The notes: a model not told the origin generated them from the letters alone. Positions 14,195 to 21,769 are shown, counted from the first letter of the stretch. The stretch is 23,458 nucleotides of DNA from Synergistales bacterium (GCA_025997955.1 BNVH01000064.1:1-23458); one strand, 5' to 3'. Translations and numbers: made by a program.

Positions 14195-15421
14195 CTACCA
14201 AGCGCGCGATTTCTTGCGCGTGACAAACAAAAACGCCGGTATAATCAAAACCAAAAGCCCCAAGACGCCCACGTCGCAACCGCCGCCGCTTCCGCCGCCG
14301 CCGCTTCCGCCGCCTGAGGCGCTGTCCAATATAGCCAATGAATAGACGTTGCCGCCGAGCTTGGCTGGGTTGAATTTGCCGAGCTCAGTTCCGTCCGAGT
14401 TCTCGTACAAAACAATAGAATCCCCCGCCGCCACCGCTACGACTCCGTTTTTGGCGTCGTAGTTTACGCTGTAGGTGTAACCAGCGGAGCTTATGTCGGC
14501 TATTTCCTTGATAGCGCCGCCCCTCAGCCGATAGAGCTTGCTTGTGGAGACGTAATTCTCGTCATATTGTTGGCCTATAAAATAGAGCGTGTTAGCGTCC
14601 GCGCGGCAGACGGACGGCACCATGCCGCCGCCGCCGAGCTTCACTCCGTCCACTAACGATGTCACGAGACCTGTAGTTGGATGGAAGAAGTCCACCCCTC
14701 CAACTGAGCCCTGTCCTTGATAGCCGTCATAATAAGCCACGGCGAGCCCGTTATCCCAAGGCGTCATGCCGATGGCGTTTTTCCCCACTTCGTATTCCGC
14801 GACGAAATTCAAGTTCAAATCCAACTTGACAAGTTTGCTTGGCGCGTATTCAAAAGACGAATTTCCCATGCTGAAAAGCGCGTAGATATAGTCTCCCAAG
14901 ACGATGACTTTTTCCCCATGCGGGAGGTATTCGCCGTCCGCTTTCGGTGTGTATGGCTCTATAGGCAGTAGCGTATAGTCCGTCGTAGAGGCCGCGAGCA
15001 CGGCGCCGGCTTTGTTGGACGCGATATTGCCGTAGGCGGCGATGTAGAGCTTACCGCTTGCCGCCGCTACGCTCGAAACAGTCATGCCGTGGATATTGAC
15101 GGCGCCGGGCAATTCCTTGTTTCCGACAATCGACCAGTTCTTCGGCTTCGGGTCGTAAACGAATATTCGGTCGCCTGTGCCGTCGGCGTTTTTGTCGACG
15201 ACGACGACGCGGTCATCGCCGCCATTCTTGAAGGTAAATAGCAATGTGTCGCCGGTCAGGTTTGAGACCAAAGGCTGCGTAACGAGCAAATTTTCGCCGA
15301 TAGCGCCCAAAGTCCCTGATGTGTAAGAGGCGTCCACCGTTGTGTAAAGGACATCCGCCGCCGCGGAAGCCGCAAAGACAGATAAAACCAACGCCGCTAT
15401 CATAATTCTTTTCATTTTCAT
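14195..15421 (-). CDS. secreted repeat protein with Synergist-CTERM anchor, candidate cobalamin-capture protein
   Basis: I do not recognise a named family. From the ATG at 15421 (GGGAGG eight bases upstream) the product has 408 residues: a signal peptide MKMKRIMIAALVLSVFAASAAA, then about 350 residues rich in beta-strand-like repeats such as KLYIAAYGN, YIYALFSMGN, GLAVAYYDG, TLYFIGQQY and GVVAVAAGDSIVLYENS, spaced 40-60 residues apart like blades of a beta-propeller. A Gly/Ser-rich linker follows, then Cys382, a hydrophobic segment VGVLGLLVLIIPAFLFV and the basic tail TRKKSRAW. This tail has the form of the Synergist-CTERM sorting signal. The gene lies between a TonB-type gene and the BtuB-like receptor in a cobalamin-riboswitch operon. 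Bacteroidota use a surface propeller protein, BtuG, with BtuB, so I infer an analogous role. Homology to BtuG is not claimed. Confidence 0.75.
   Translation of the reverse strand: MKMKRIMIAALVLSVFAASAAADVLYTTVDASYTSGTLGAIGENLLVTQPLVSNLTGDTLLFTFKNGGDDRVVVVDKNADGTGDRIFVYDPKPKNWSIVGNKELPGAVNIHGMTVSSVAAASGKLYIAAYGNIASNKAGAVLAASTTDYTLLPIEPYTPKADGEYLPHGEKVIVLGDYIYALFSMGNSSFEYAPSKLVKLDLNLNFVAEYEVGKNAIGMTPWDNGLAVAYYDGYQGQGSVGGVDFFHPTTGLVTSLVDGVKLGGGGMVPSVCRADANTLYFIGQQYDENYVSTSKLYRLRGGAIKEIADISSAGYTYSVNYDAKNGVVAVAAGDSIVLYENSDGTELGKFNPAKLGGNVYSLAILDSASGGGSGGGGSGGGCDVGVLGLLVLIIPAFLFVTRKKSRAW
14278..14320. repeat. GC-rich low-complexity repeat encoding a Gly/Ser linker
   Basis: Repeats of CCGCCGCCGCTTCCG on the plus strand encode, on the minus strand, the GGGSGGGG spacer before Cys382 of the anchored protein. 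Such runs are prone to slippage, so linker length may vary between strains. Confidence 0.7.
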
Positions 15422-15483
15422 ACCAAAAACCTCCCAATCAAAATACCGCCTCATAACTCAAGGCGGCTCAACTATTTTCTAAG

Positions 15484-16176
15484 CTAACTCGTAAGCCGAA
15501 ACGTCACAGGAACGCGGGCCTGTATTTTTCCGCTGTTATCGAACCTCCATTTTTTCACGGCCACGACGGCCGCGCTGTCTAACGACGAAAAGCCGCTGCT
15601 TTTTTCTACGTCTACTCTGACTATATTCGTCCCGTCGAGAGTGATAATCAAAACGACGGTTCCCTCCTCCTTTCTCTTTCGGGCTATGGCCGGATAGTCC
15701 GGCCTCACTCTGCGCGACACGGACAAAGACGATACGTCAACGACTTTCACGCCCGCCGCGCCGCCTGCCACATCCCCCTGCGTACCTTGCGCGCCAGAAG
15801 ACGCGACGCCCTGTGTCCGCGCGGGAAGAGACGCTTCCGGCAATGAGGCGACAGGCCTCGGCTCAACCGGCGCGACAGACGGTTTTGGACTTTTGGGCTT
15901 TGCCGGCTTTGTGGCCGTTTTCTTTGGAACAGATGTTCTCTGAACTGTTTTTTTGGGGGCCGCCTCCGGGGCCGATAACGCTTGGCTCGGCGGCGCTACG
16001 GAGTCAGCACCCTTAGGCGCGGACGCTGGGAAAGCGCGCAAAGTGACTGTCAGATTTCGGTTTTGGGGCGACACAAAAACAGATGGCGCCGCGCTCCAAA
16101 AGAACGCGGTCAAACACAAAAATGTCACATGCAGAACAATACTTAACGACACGGAAGCCGCCCATCGAGCATTCAT
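15484..16176 (-). CDS. tonB: TonB-family energy transducer
   Basis: A 230-residue protein with the three parts of TonB. The N-terminal membrane segment (residues 5-27) holds the S-x-x-x-H motif as Ser12 and His16, the pair needed for coupling to ExbB/ExbD. A Pro/Lys/Ala-rich periplasmic spacer covers about residues 50-150. The C-terminal TonB domain starts near RVRPDYPAIARKRKEEGTV and contains VEKSSGFSSLDSAAVVAVKKWRF. The ATG has GAGGAG eight bases upstream, directly next to the riboswitch. ExbB and ExbD are not encoded in the window. Being first in the cobalamin operon, it is probably a dedicated transducer for the BtuB-like receptor. Confidence 0.88.
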   Translation of the reverse strand: MNARWAASVSLSIVLHVTFLCLTAFFWSAAPSVFVSPQNRNLTVTLRAFPASAPKGADSVAPPSQALSAPEAAPKKTVQRTSVPKKTATKPAKPKSPKPSVAPVEPRPVASLPEASLPARTQGVASSGAQGTQGDVAGGAAGVKVVDVSSLSVSRRVRPDYPAIARKRKEEGTVVLIITLDGTNIVRVDVEKSSGFSSLDSAAVVAVKKWRFDNSGKIQARVPVTFRLTS

Positions 16177-16189
16177 CGTCTCAACTCCT

Positions 16190-16337
16190 CGTTTCGGCCG
16201 GTCTCCTGACTCTCGTATATCCTAATCCCGCGTCTTCCCATCTTGATAAAGACAGACAGTGACGCCTCGCGGTTTCGTACCGAGTTACAGTGGCGGGGCC
16301 GCTCCGGATTTTCACCGGATTCCCGTTCACCGAAACG
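16190..16337 (-). promoter_or_regulatory. cobalamin riboswitch (adenosylcobalamin class)
   Basis: Read on the minus strand, the element begins with the P1 arm CGTTTCGG (16337-16330), then the family signatures GGTGAAAATCCGG, the B12-box core GCCACTGT near 16290, and AGTCAGGAGACCGGCC just before the closing arm CCGAAACG (16197-16190). These are diagnostic of the cobalamin riboswitch. The Shine-Dalgarno sequence GAGGAG (16190-16185) of the TonB gene directly follows the closing P1 arm, so control of translation is likely. Cobalamin binding would be expected to reduce expression of the uptake genes. Confidence 0.96.
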
Positions 16338-16359
16338 TTTTTTATTCTATTGACTCGGT

Positions 16360-16388
16360 ATTATACACTACTCTCACCGAGCCGTCAA
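16360..16388 (-). promoter_or_regulatory. sigma-70-type promoter of the cobalamin operon
   Basis: On the minus strand TTGACG (16388-16383) and a consensus TATAAT (16365-16360) are separated by 17 bases. Transcription would start near 16352, about 15 bases ahead of the riboswitch P1. The -35 lies inside the last codons of the M23 peptidase gene. Confidence 0.8.
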
Positions 16389-17261
16389 ATACGGCATCGG
16401 GTTTACCGGCTTGCCGTTCTTCCTCACCTCGAAGTGAACGTGCGCGGTCGTGGTGCGTCCCGTGCGTCCTACGTAGGCCACAACGTCGCCGCGCTTTACG
16501 CGCTGCCCCTTCTTGACGGCGAGCTTCGAGCAGTGCGCGTAGAGGGTAAAGACGCCGTTGCCGTGGTCTATTACGACTGTGTTGCCGTAGCCGCGATAAC
16601 TTTTGCTTTTTGACGAGCCGGTATCGGCTACGACCCCGTCCGCCGCCGCGCCGATAGGCGTGTCAAAGGGCATAGGTATGTCGATACCCGAGTGGACTCG
16701 CCGCCTGCCGCGCTTACTGCCGTAACTCGACGTCACCTTGCCGGTGACGGGCCATGAGAATTTACCGTCTTTTGGCGTGGCCGTAGAATAATTTGGCGCA
16801 TTTGGCGCAGGCGCGGTGTCGCCCGACGCTACCGAGGCTGTGGTCACTGCCGGCGGCAGCGACGGTTTTGGGGTTTTCGAGGGTTTTGTCGCGGTCAATT
16901 CCTTGAGCAGTTCGTCTATGGTTTCCCTCGGTGTTTTATCGGAAGATGTTACGTCGGCGGAGACTGTGTATGCCGGTTTTATGTAGACCGATTTTAAGTC
17001 GCCTGACTTTTCATCCGGCGTTTTCACATCCTTGGACTTTGGCTCCGGGAGCTTTATAGACGGCTCCTGTTGCACGCCGCGCAGTTTTCGGGGTACGCCG
17101 TGGGGCTTTATCGTGACTATGGGCTTTTCTTCCGGAAAAGGCGACTCCGTATCGGAAGCGCCATGCGCCTTTTGTCCGAAACAGAAAAGGGCAAGCATTA
17201 TACAAACCGCAAAAATCGCGCGCCACGCGTATATTTTTATGAAAACCGATTTCACTGTCAT
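16374..17261 (-). CDS. M23-family (LytM/NlpD-type) murein peptidase
   Basis: A secreted zinc metallopeptidase or amidase activator of 295 residues. A hydrophobic segment near the N-terminus (IYAWRAIFAVCIMLALFCFG) acts as signal or anchor, then a Lys/Pro/Thr-rich linker leads to the LytM domain. The zinc motif is H190-S-G-I-D194, with His243 in LYAHCS and His274/His276 in HVHFEVR, so the active site looks complete. The start is uncertain: the ATG at 17261 is only two bases from AGGAG, while the GTG at 17255 is eight bases away and may be the real start. The open frame continues upstream to 17387, but that part is a translation of AT-rich tandem repeats. Its role would be cleavage of peptidoglycan cross-links in growth or division. 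Confidence 0.87.
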   Translation of the reverse strand: MTVKSVFIKIYAWRAIFAVCIMLALFCFGQKAHGASDTESPFPEEKPIVTIKPHGVPRKLRGVQQEPSIKLPEPKSKDVKTPDEKSGDLKSVYIKPAYTVSADVTSSDKTPRETIDELLKELTATKPSKTPKPSLPPAVTTASVASGDTAPAPNAPNYSTATPKDGKFSWPVTGKVTSSYGSKRGRRRVHSGIDIPMPFDTPIGAAADGVVADTGSSKSKSYRGYGNTVVIDHGNGVFTLYAHCSKLAVKKGQRVKRGDVVAYVGRTGRTTTAHVHFEVRKNGKPVNPMPYLTAR

Positions 17262-17287
17262 CTCTCCTAACAAATCCAAAATAAATT

Positions 17288-17354
17288 TTAAAATTTTCAA
17301 ATTCCAAATTAAAATTTTCAAACTTAAAATTCCTGAAATAAAATTCCTGAAATA
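17288..17354. repeat. AT-rich short tandem repeats
   Basis: Two copies of TTAAAATTTTCAAA (17288-17301 and 17309-17322, 21-bp period) are followed by two copies of AAAATTCCTGAAATA (17326-17340 and 17340-17354, 14-bp period). They lie between the divergent M23 and CDF genes. The base composition differs sharply from the flanking GC-richer genes. It may be a bent or easily melted promoter region. Confidence 0.75.
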
Positions 17355-17449
17355 CTTTAACATATTTTGCTCAAGTCGCATTATCATTAAAATTTATGTA
17401 TAATTGTGTCAATTTTATATAAACTTGATAGAGGAGGGAGTGCTCGAAG

Positions 17450-18382
17450 ATGACGTCTACAGAAATTATTGTGGCCGAAGAGACGATGGACGCGGAAAAA
17501 AGAACTCAGGACGGCATGTACGTCACGCTTTTGGGGCTTGGCATAAATATAGCCCTGACGGTCGGAAAATACGCGGCCGGTTTTTTGGGCAACAGCGGAG
17601 CCATGCTCGCGGACGCCACTCACTCGCTCTCAGACCTCCTGACGGACGTAGCCGTCATCTTTGGGCTCAGCTACACGAGCAAGCCGCCTGACGAAGACCA
17701 CGCCTACGGACATGGACGAATCGAGACGCTGACGGCGGCTTTTTGCGGTTTGGCGCTTTTCTTGGCTGGGCTTGGAATTTTCTTCGGTGGAGCTCGCAGC
17801 ATTATGCGCTCGCTACAAGGAGAGATATTGCCTTATCCCGGCATGGTGGCCTTTTGGGCCGCCGTCGTTTCTATTTTGCTCAAAGAGGCTTTGTTTCATG
17901 TCACCTACGCGCGGAGCAAAAAACTGAAAAGCCCGTCCTTGGAGGCAAACGCCTGGCATCATCGCTCTGACGCCATGTCCTCTGTGGGCGCGCTTTTGGG
18001 GATAGGGGGAAGCCTAATAGGCGGGGACAGATGGGCTGTTCTTGATCCCCTTGCAGCCATCTTGGTCAGCGCGTTCATAATCCACGTGGCAATATCCATT
18101 TCGTGGGACAGCATGAAAGACGTGTTGGATACATCCTTGGCTCCAGAGCAGTTGGACCTGATAGAGCGCACCGCCTTGTGTTTTCCTGAGATCAAAGATA
18201 TTCACAAAATCAGGACGCGAAGAATAGGCTTTTACGCCGCCATCGAAGCGCATATATTGATGGACGGCTCGCTGTCGCTCAAACACTCCCACGAAATAGC
18301 GACATCGCTTGAGGGCAGCCTGAAAAGAATTTTGGGAAAGCACTCTCTAATAACGCTGCACACGGAGCCTTATGAAAACTGA
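17450..18382 (+). CDS. cation diffusion facilitator (CDF) metal exporter
   Basis: A 310-residue inner-membrane exporter of divalent metals, six transmembrane segments plus a cytoplasmic C-terminal domain. Metal-site residues are H58-x-x-x-D62 in LADATHSLSD on the second helix and H171-x-x-x-D175 in NAWHHRSDA on the fifth; the DEDHAYGHGRIE loop is typical. The His/Asp pairs on both helices resemble zinc-type CDF proteins more than those with Asp/Asp (iron, manganese), but specificity cannot be settled from this. The ATG follows AGGAGGGAG. A TATAAT at 17399-17404 may be its -10 element, without a clear -35. Confidence 0.92.
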   Translation: MTSTEIIVAEETMDAEKRTQDGMYVTLLGLGINIALTVGKYAAGFLGNSGAMLADATHSLSDLLTDVAVIFGLSYTSKPPDEDHAYGHGRIETLTAAFCGLALFLAGLGIFFGGARSIMRSLQGEILPYPGMVAFWAAVVSILLKEALFHVTYARSKKLKSPSLEANAWHHRSDAMSSVGALLGIGGSLIGGDRWAVLDPLAAILVSAFIIHVAISISWDSMKDVLDTSLAPEQLDLIERTALCFPEIKDIHKIRTRRIGFYAAIEAHILMDGSLSLKHSHEIATSLEGSLKRILGKHSLITLHTEPYEN

Positions 18383-18610
18383 AATATGGCGTTGTGTGTC
18401 AGATTTCGCGCAATTGACATTCGATAAAGAGAATAGCGGCGTGATTTTGTGTTGACTTTAATAAGATAACGTGCTAACATGCCATATTGTTTTTTTAGAC
18501 GAATGGGGACATATTACGGAAGGGGGCTTTGTATTAGGACATTTGAAGAAACGGCGCGCTGCTTTTCGGTTATGAATTAGGTTTGGAATTAAAATTCGGA
18601 GGTGTTTTTT
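18383..18610 (+). promoter_or_regulatory. dctPQM promoter and leader region
   Basis: TTGACT (18452-18457) and TAACAT (18475-18480) form a -35/-10 pair with a 17-base spacer, giving a start near 18487 and a leader of about 124 bases. A second TTGACA at 18414-18419 has no suitable -10. No clear terminator for the preceding CDF gene and no other gene was seen. Confidence 0.55.
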
Positions 18611-19606
18611 ATGAAGAAATGTATGTGTATTTTTGCGTTGTTGGCTGTTGTTGTGGGCGTGTTTGCGGCGCCCTGTTTCTCGGCTGTCGAGTATACCATC
18701 AAGGTAGGTTCTATAGTCTCTGACACTCACGCGGATATAGTCGCCATGAAAGAGGTTTTTGTGCCCTATATTGAGAAGGAGTCGGGCGGCAGAATAAAAG
18801 TGGAGCTTTACCCCAATGCCCTGCTCGGAGGAGACAGAGAATTGACGGAGAGCGTCCAGTTGGGGACAGTCCAGGTGGCTATTCCGGCAAGCTCTGCGTT
18901 GGCCGGTTTTGACAAGCGTATACAGGTTCTCGACCTTCCATATCTCTTCACGAGCAGAGAGACCGCTTTCGAGGCTCTCGACGGCGAGCTTGGCGCCAAG
19001 CTCAACGAGTACGTGCTCCAAAAGGGCTTCTGGAACCTCGGTTATCAGGAGAACGGAATGCGTCACGTGACGAACAGCAAACTCCCGGTAAAATCCCCCG
19101 CCGACCTCAAGGGCATGAAGCTCCGCACGATGGAAAACCCGATGCACATAGCCTACTTCAAGGAGCTTGGCGCCAACCCGACGCCGATGAGCTGGGGCGA
19201 GCTCTACACAGCGCTTCAGCAGGGAGTGGTCGACGGGGAGGAAAACCCCTACGCCATGATAGCCGACGGCAAGTTCAACGAAGTGCAAAAGTACGTATCG
19301 GAGACCGGTCACGTGTTCTCGGTCACGATGCTGATAGCTAACAAGAAGTTCATCGAGAGTCTTTCGGACGACCTGCGCGCTATCGTCATACAGGCCGGCA
19401 AGGACTACGCCATAGCCCAGCGCAAACTGATAGCCAGCCTTGAGGAAGGCTTCAAGACCGACCTCGTAAAGAGCGGAATGCAGGCCAACGAGCTCTCGGC
19501 GGCGGATAAAAAGCCCTTCGTGGACGCCACCGTGAAAGTCTACGCGCAGTTTGAGGATCAACTCGGCAAGGAGATAATGGACATAGCGAGAAAGGTTCAA
19601 AAATAA
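18611..19606 (+). CDS. dctP: TRAP transporter solute-binding protein (DctP family)
   Basis: The periplasmic binding protein of a TRAP transporter, 331 residues. The ATG at 18611 has GGAGG (18598-18602) eight bases upstream; the GTG at 18602 overlaps that site and was rejected. A signal peptide MKKCMCIFALLAVVVGVFAA precedes the mature part. DctP motifs are GGDRELTESVQLGTVQ, the conserved Arg172 in GMKLRTMENP, which usually salt-bridges the substrate carboxylate, and MSWGELYTALQQGVVDGEENP. It leads dctPQM and is followed by a 19-bp hairpin. The ligand is likely an organic acid, but the exact compound cannot be read from the sequence. Confidence 0.92.
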   Translation: MKKCMCIFALLAVVVGVFAAPCFSAVEYTIKVGSIVSDTHADIVAMKEVFVPYIEKESGGRIKVELYPNALLGGDRELTESVQLGTVQVAIPASSALAGFDKRIQVLDLPYLFTSRETAFEALDGELGAKLNEYVLQKGFWNLGYQENGMRHVTNSKLPVKSPADLKGMKLRTMENPMHIAYFKELGANPTPMSWGELYTALQQGVVDGEENPYAMIADGKFNEVQKYVSETGHVFSVTMLIANKKFIESLSDDLRAIVIQAGKDYAIAQRKLIASLEEGFKTDLVKSGMQANELSAADKKPFVDATVKVYAQFEDQLGKEIMDIARKVQK

Positions 19607-19613
19607 CGTAATT

Positions 19614-19657
19614 AACACTCGTAGAGGCGCGAGCTTTTTCGCGCCTCTACGAGTGTT
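19614..19657 (+). repeat. 19-bp perfect intercistronic hairpin between dctP and dctQ
   Basis: The arm at 19614-19632 (AACACTCGTAGAGGCGCGA) is the exact reverse complement of 19639-19657, with a six-base loop. It is followed by TTG, not a long T run, so partial termination or 3' protection of the dctP message is more likely than full termination. It occupies the same operon position as the hairpin between tctC and tctB. Confidence 0.9.
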
Positions 19658-19684
19658 TTGTCAGAAAAGGAGGGGAGAGCCGAT

Positions 19685-20206
19685 TTGACAGTCAAGAAAT
19701 TTTGCGACAATATTGAGGAATATTTTTGCGTATGGGGCATGGTCGTCATGACGGCTGTCGTTTTTTTGCAGGTCGTCATGAGATATATCTTCGCAAGTTC
19801 GCTATCATATAGCGAGGAACTGTCGCGATATATATTTCTTTGGATTTCTTGGGTGGGGGCGAGTTTTGCCGTCAAGGAGAGCGCTCACTTCAGGGTCGAG
19901 ATGTTCGTCAATATTTTCAAAGGAAACATGCGCAAACTGTTCGAGCTGTTCGTCCTAATCGCTTGGTTTTTGTTTTGTTTTTTCATGGCTTGGTACGGCA
20001 CGAGCCTGACGATGTTCCTGATAGAGACCGACCAGACCTCCGCCGCGATGGAGATACCCATGTATATACCCTACGCTTCGGTGCCCGTCGGCTGCGCCAT
20101 GATGTGCGTAAGGCTCGTCATAGAGATACAAAAAGTGCTAACGGGCAAATACTCGCCGGATAAAAGCGCCAAGGCGGCAGCGGAGGGAGGGGAGATAATT
20201 GCTTGA
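19685..20206 (+). CDS. dctQ: TRAP transporter small membrane subunit (DctQ)
   Basis: A 173-residue inner-membrane protein with four hydrophobic segments, for example at VWGMVVMTAVVFLQVVMRYIF and near LFELFVLIAWFLFCFFMAWYG, and the family motif SYSEELSRYIFLWISWVGASFAVKE. I chose the TTG at 19685 because GGAGGGG (19669-19675) lies nine bases before it; the earlier TTG at 19658 is upstream of that site and touches the hairpin. Its end overlaps the dctM start by eight bases. Confidence 0.88.
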   Translation: MTVKKFCDNIEEYFCVWGMVVMTAVVFLQVVMRYIFASSLSYSEELSRYIFLWISWVGASFAVKESAHFRVEMFVNIFKGNMRKLFELFVLIAWFLFCFFMAWYGTSLTMFLIETDQTSAAMEIPMYIPYASVPVGCAMMCVRLVIEIQKVLTGKYSPDKSAKAAAEGGEIIA

Positions 20207-21482
20207 GTCGGCGATGCTTTTTGCGGTAATGTTGGTCTGCATAGCGCTGAGTATACCCATCGGCATTACGATTGGAATCTCCACAGCGCTATGTCTGTAT
20301 TTTTTCTCGGATATGTCGCTTCTCATGATAGCCCAGAAGGCCGCTACAGGGCTTGACTCGTTCCCTCTGCTCGCCATACCGTTTTTCATATTGGCGGGCT
20401 CTCTTATGTGCGAGGGCGGCATCGCCAAACGGATAGTCAACCTCGCGGATACTTTGGTCGGTTTCATAACGGGCGGTTTATCTATGGTGACGGTGATGGC
20501 CTGCATGTTCTACGCCGCTATTTCGGGTTCGGGGCCCGCTACCGTTTCGGCGATAGGCTCGTTTATGATTCCGGCTATGGAAGAGCGAAAATATGACGCG
20601 GGCTTTGCTGGCGCTGTCGCCGCTTGCGCTGGTACTATCGGAGTCATTATCCCTCCGAGTATACCGTTCGTCATCTACTGCGTCGTCGCGCAGGTGTCAA
20701 TAGGCGACATGTTTATAGCGGGGATAATCCCGGGGATAATCCTCGGTTGCGCGCTGATGTTTACATGCTGGATAATTTCCAAAAAGAAGGGTTATATTAG
20801 CGACACGCCGCGCCCAACGATAAAAAGTGTCGGGCGCGCTCTTCGCGAATCATTTTTCGCGCTCATGGTGCCGGTGATAATATTGGGCGGTATCTACGGC
20901 GGTATCTTTACGCCCACAGAGGCCGCCGTCGTAGCGGTCGTGTACTCTATAATAGTCGGCAGGTTTATTTACCGCGAGCTCGACAACAAGAAACTCTACG
21001 CTTGTTTTAAGGAGTCCGTGCTTGTAAACGGAGCCTTAGAGTTCATGATTGGCCTCTCGATGGCGTTCGGTGCGTTTTTGGCGATGGAGCAGATACCGGC
21101 TGTTATGGCAAAATGGCTAATCAGCTTCTCGGACAGCAAATTTGTCATTCTTCTCGTCATCAACATACTATTGCTCATACTTGGGTGTTTTGTGGACAAT
21201 ATCGCGGCGGTGATAATATTGACGCCGATATTGCTCCCAGTTGTGAAAAGCCTCGGTATGGATCCCATTCATTTCGGGCTGATTATAACCGTAAATCTCG
21301 CTATAGGTTTCGTATCGCCGCCTTACGGCATAAATTTGTTCGTCGCGTCCGCCGTGTCCGGAGTGAGCATAGAAAGGCTGTCCACAGCGCTGATTCCGCT
21401 GTTTTTGGCTATGGTGGCTTGCCTTATGCTGTTCACTTACGTCCCGATAATCACTATGGGGCTTGTGTATCTGATAAGGTGA
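20199..21482 (+). CDS. dctM: TRAP transporter large membrane subunit (DctM)
   Basis: The 427-residue permease that drives uptake with an ion gradient, about twelve transmembrane segments. Family motifs include LDSFPLLAIPFFILAGSLM near residue 50, AISGSGPATVSAIGSFMIPAM around 110, GVIIPPSIPFVIYCV and the later GVFTPTEAAV-like GIFTPTEAAVVAVVYS and GFVSPPYGINLFVAS. The start is TTG, preceded by GGAGGGGAG and overlapping dctQ by eight bases; translation is probably coupled. Confidence 0.94.
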   Translation: MLESAMLFAVMLVCIALSIPIGITIGISTALCLYFFSDMSLLMIAQKAATGLDSFPLLAIPFFILAGSLMCEGGIAKRIVNLADTLVGFITGGLSMVTVMACMFYAAISGSGPATVSAIGSFMIPAMEERKYDAGFAGAVAACAGTIGVIIPPSIPFVIYCVVAQVSIGDMFIAGIIPGIILGCALMFTCWIISKKKGYISDTPRPTIKSVGRALRESFFALMVPVIILGGIYGGIFTPTEAAVVAVVYSIIVGRFIYRELDNKKLYACFKESVLVNGALEFMIGLSMAFGAFLAMEQIPAVMAKWLISFSDSKFVILLVINILLLILGCFVDNIAAVIILTPILLPVVKSLGMDPIHFGLIITVNLAIGFVSPPYGINLFVASAVSGVSIERLSTALIPLFLAMVACLMLFTYVPIITMGLVYLIR

Positions 21483-21627
21483 AATAACTTAGATTCAGGA
21501 GGACTCCGAGCTGACAAAGCCGTAGTAATCGCAAGGACAGTATAAAAACAGGGCGCGCGACACAGAGCGCTTTATTGGTGTTCTCGCGCGATTTATGAAA
21601 CGGCCGTGTTGGTAGTTAGATACTCGC
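21483..21627 (+). other. gap after dctM with an orphan ribosome binding site and a weak hairpin
   Basis: AGGAGG (21497-21502) is followed at normal spacing by CTG and only four codons before TAG, so it may be the remains of a lost gene start. Further on, CGCGCGA (21554-21560) pairs with TCGCGCG (21584-21590), followed by ATTTAT; this is a weak terminator candidate for dctPQM. Confidence 0.4.
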
Positions 21628-21656
21628 TTGACATTCTCCCCTACTTAGACTATATT
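21628..21656 (+). promoter_or_regulatory. strong sigma-70-type promoter upstream of the flagellin
   Basis: A consensus TTGACA (21628-21633) and TATATT (21651-21656) are separated by 17 bases. Transcription would start near 21663, giving a leader of about 267 bases before the flagellin ATG. A typical flagellar sigma-28 motif with correct spacing was not found. Confidence 0.7.
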
Positions 21657-21769
21657 ATCCAAGTGATAGGCTTATGTTGCCTATGTTGTATCTGTTATTA
21701 TTTTTGCGTTATCTATTTTTGTGTTTTTCATGTAACTTTTTTACTATAGCGTCACAAAAAGGAGGCGGT

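Noticed and set aside
14152..14226. Upstream extension of the BtuB-like gene
   Set aside because: It overlaps the end of the previous gene and would place 25 residues, several charged, before an otherwise good signal peptide.
18458..19618. A 386-codon minus-strand frame opposite dctP
   Set aside because: It mirrors the dctP gene, which has a signal peptide and family motifs; the antisense product resembles nothing.
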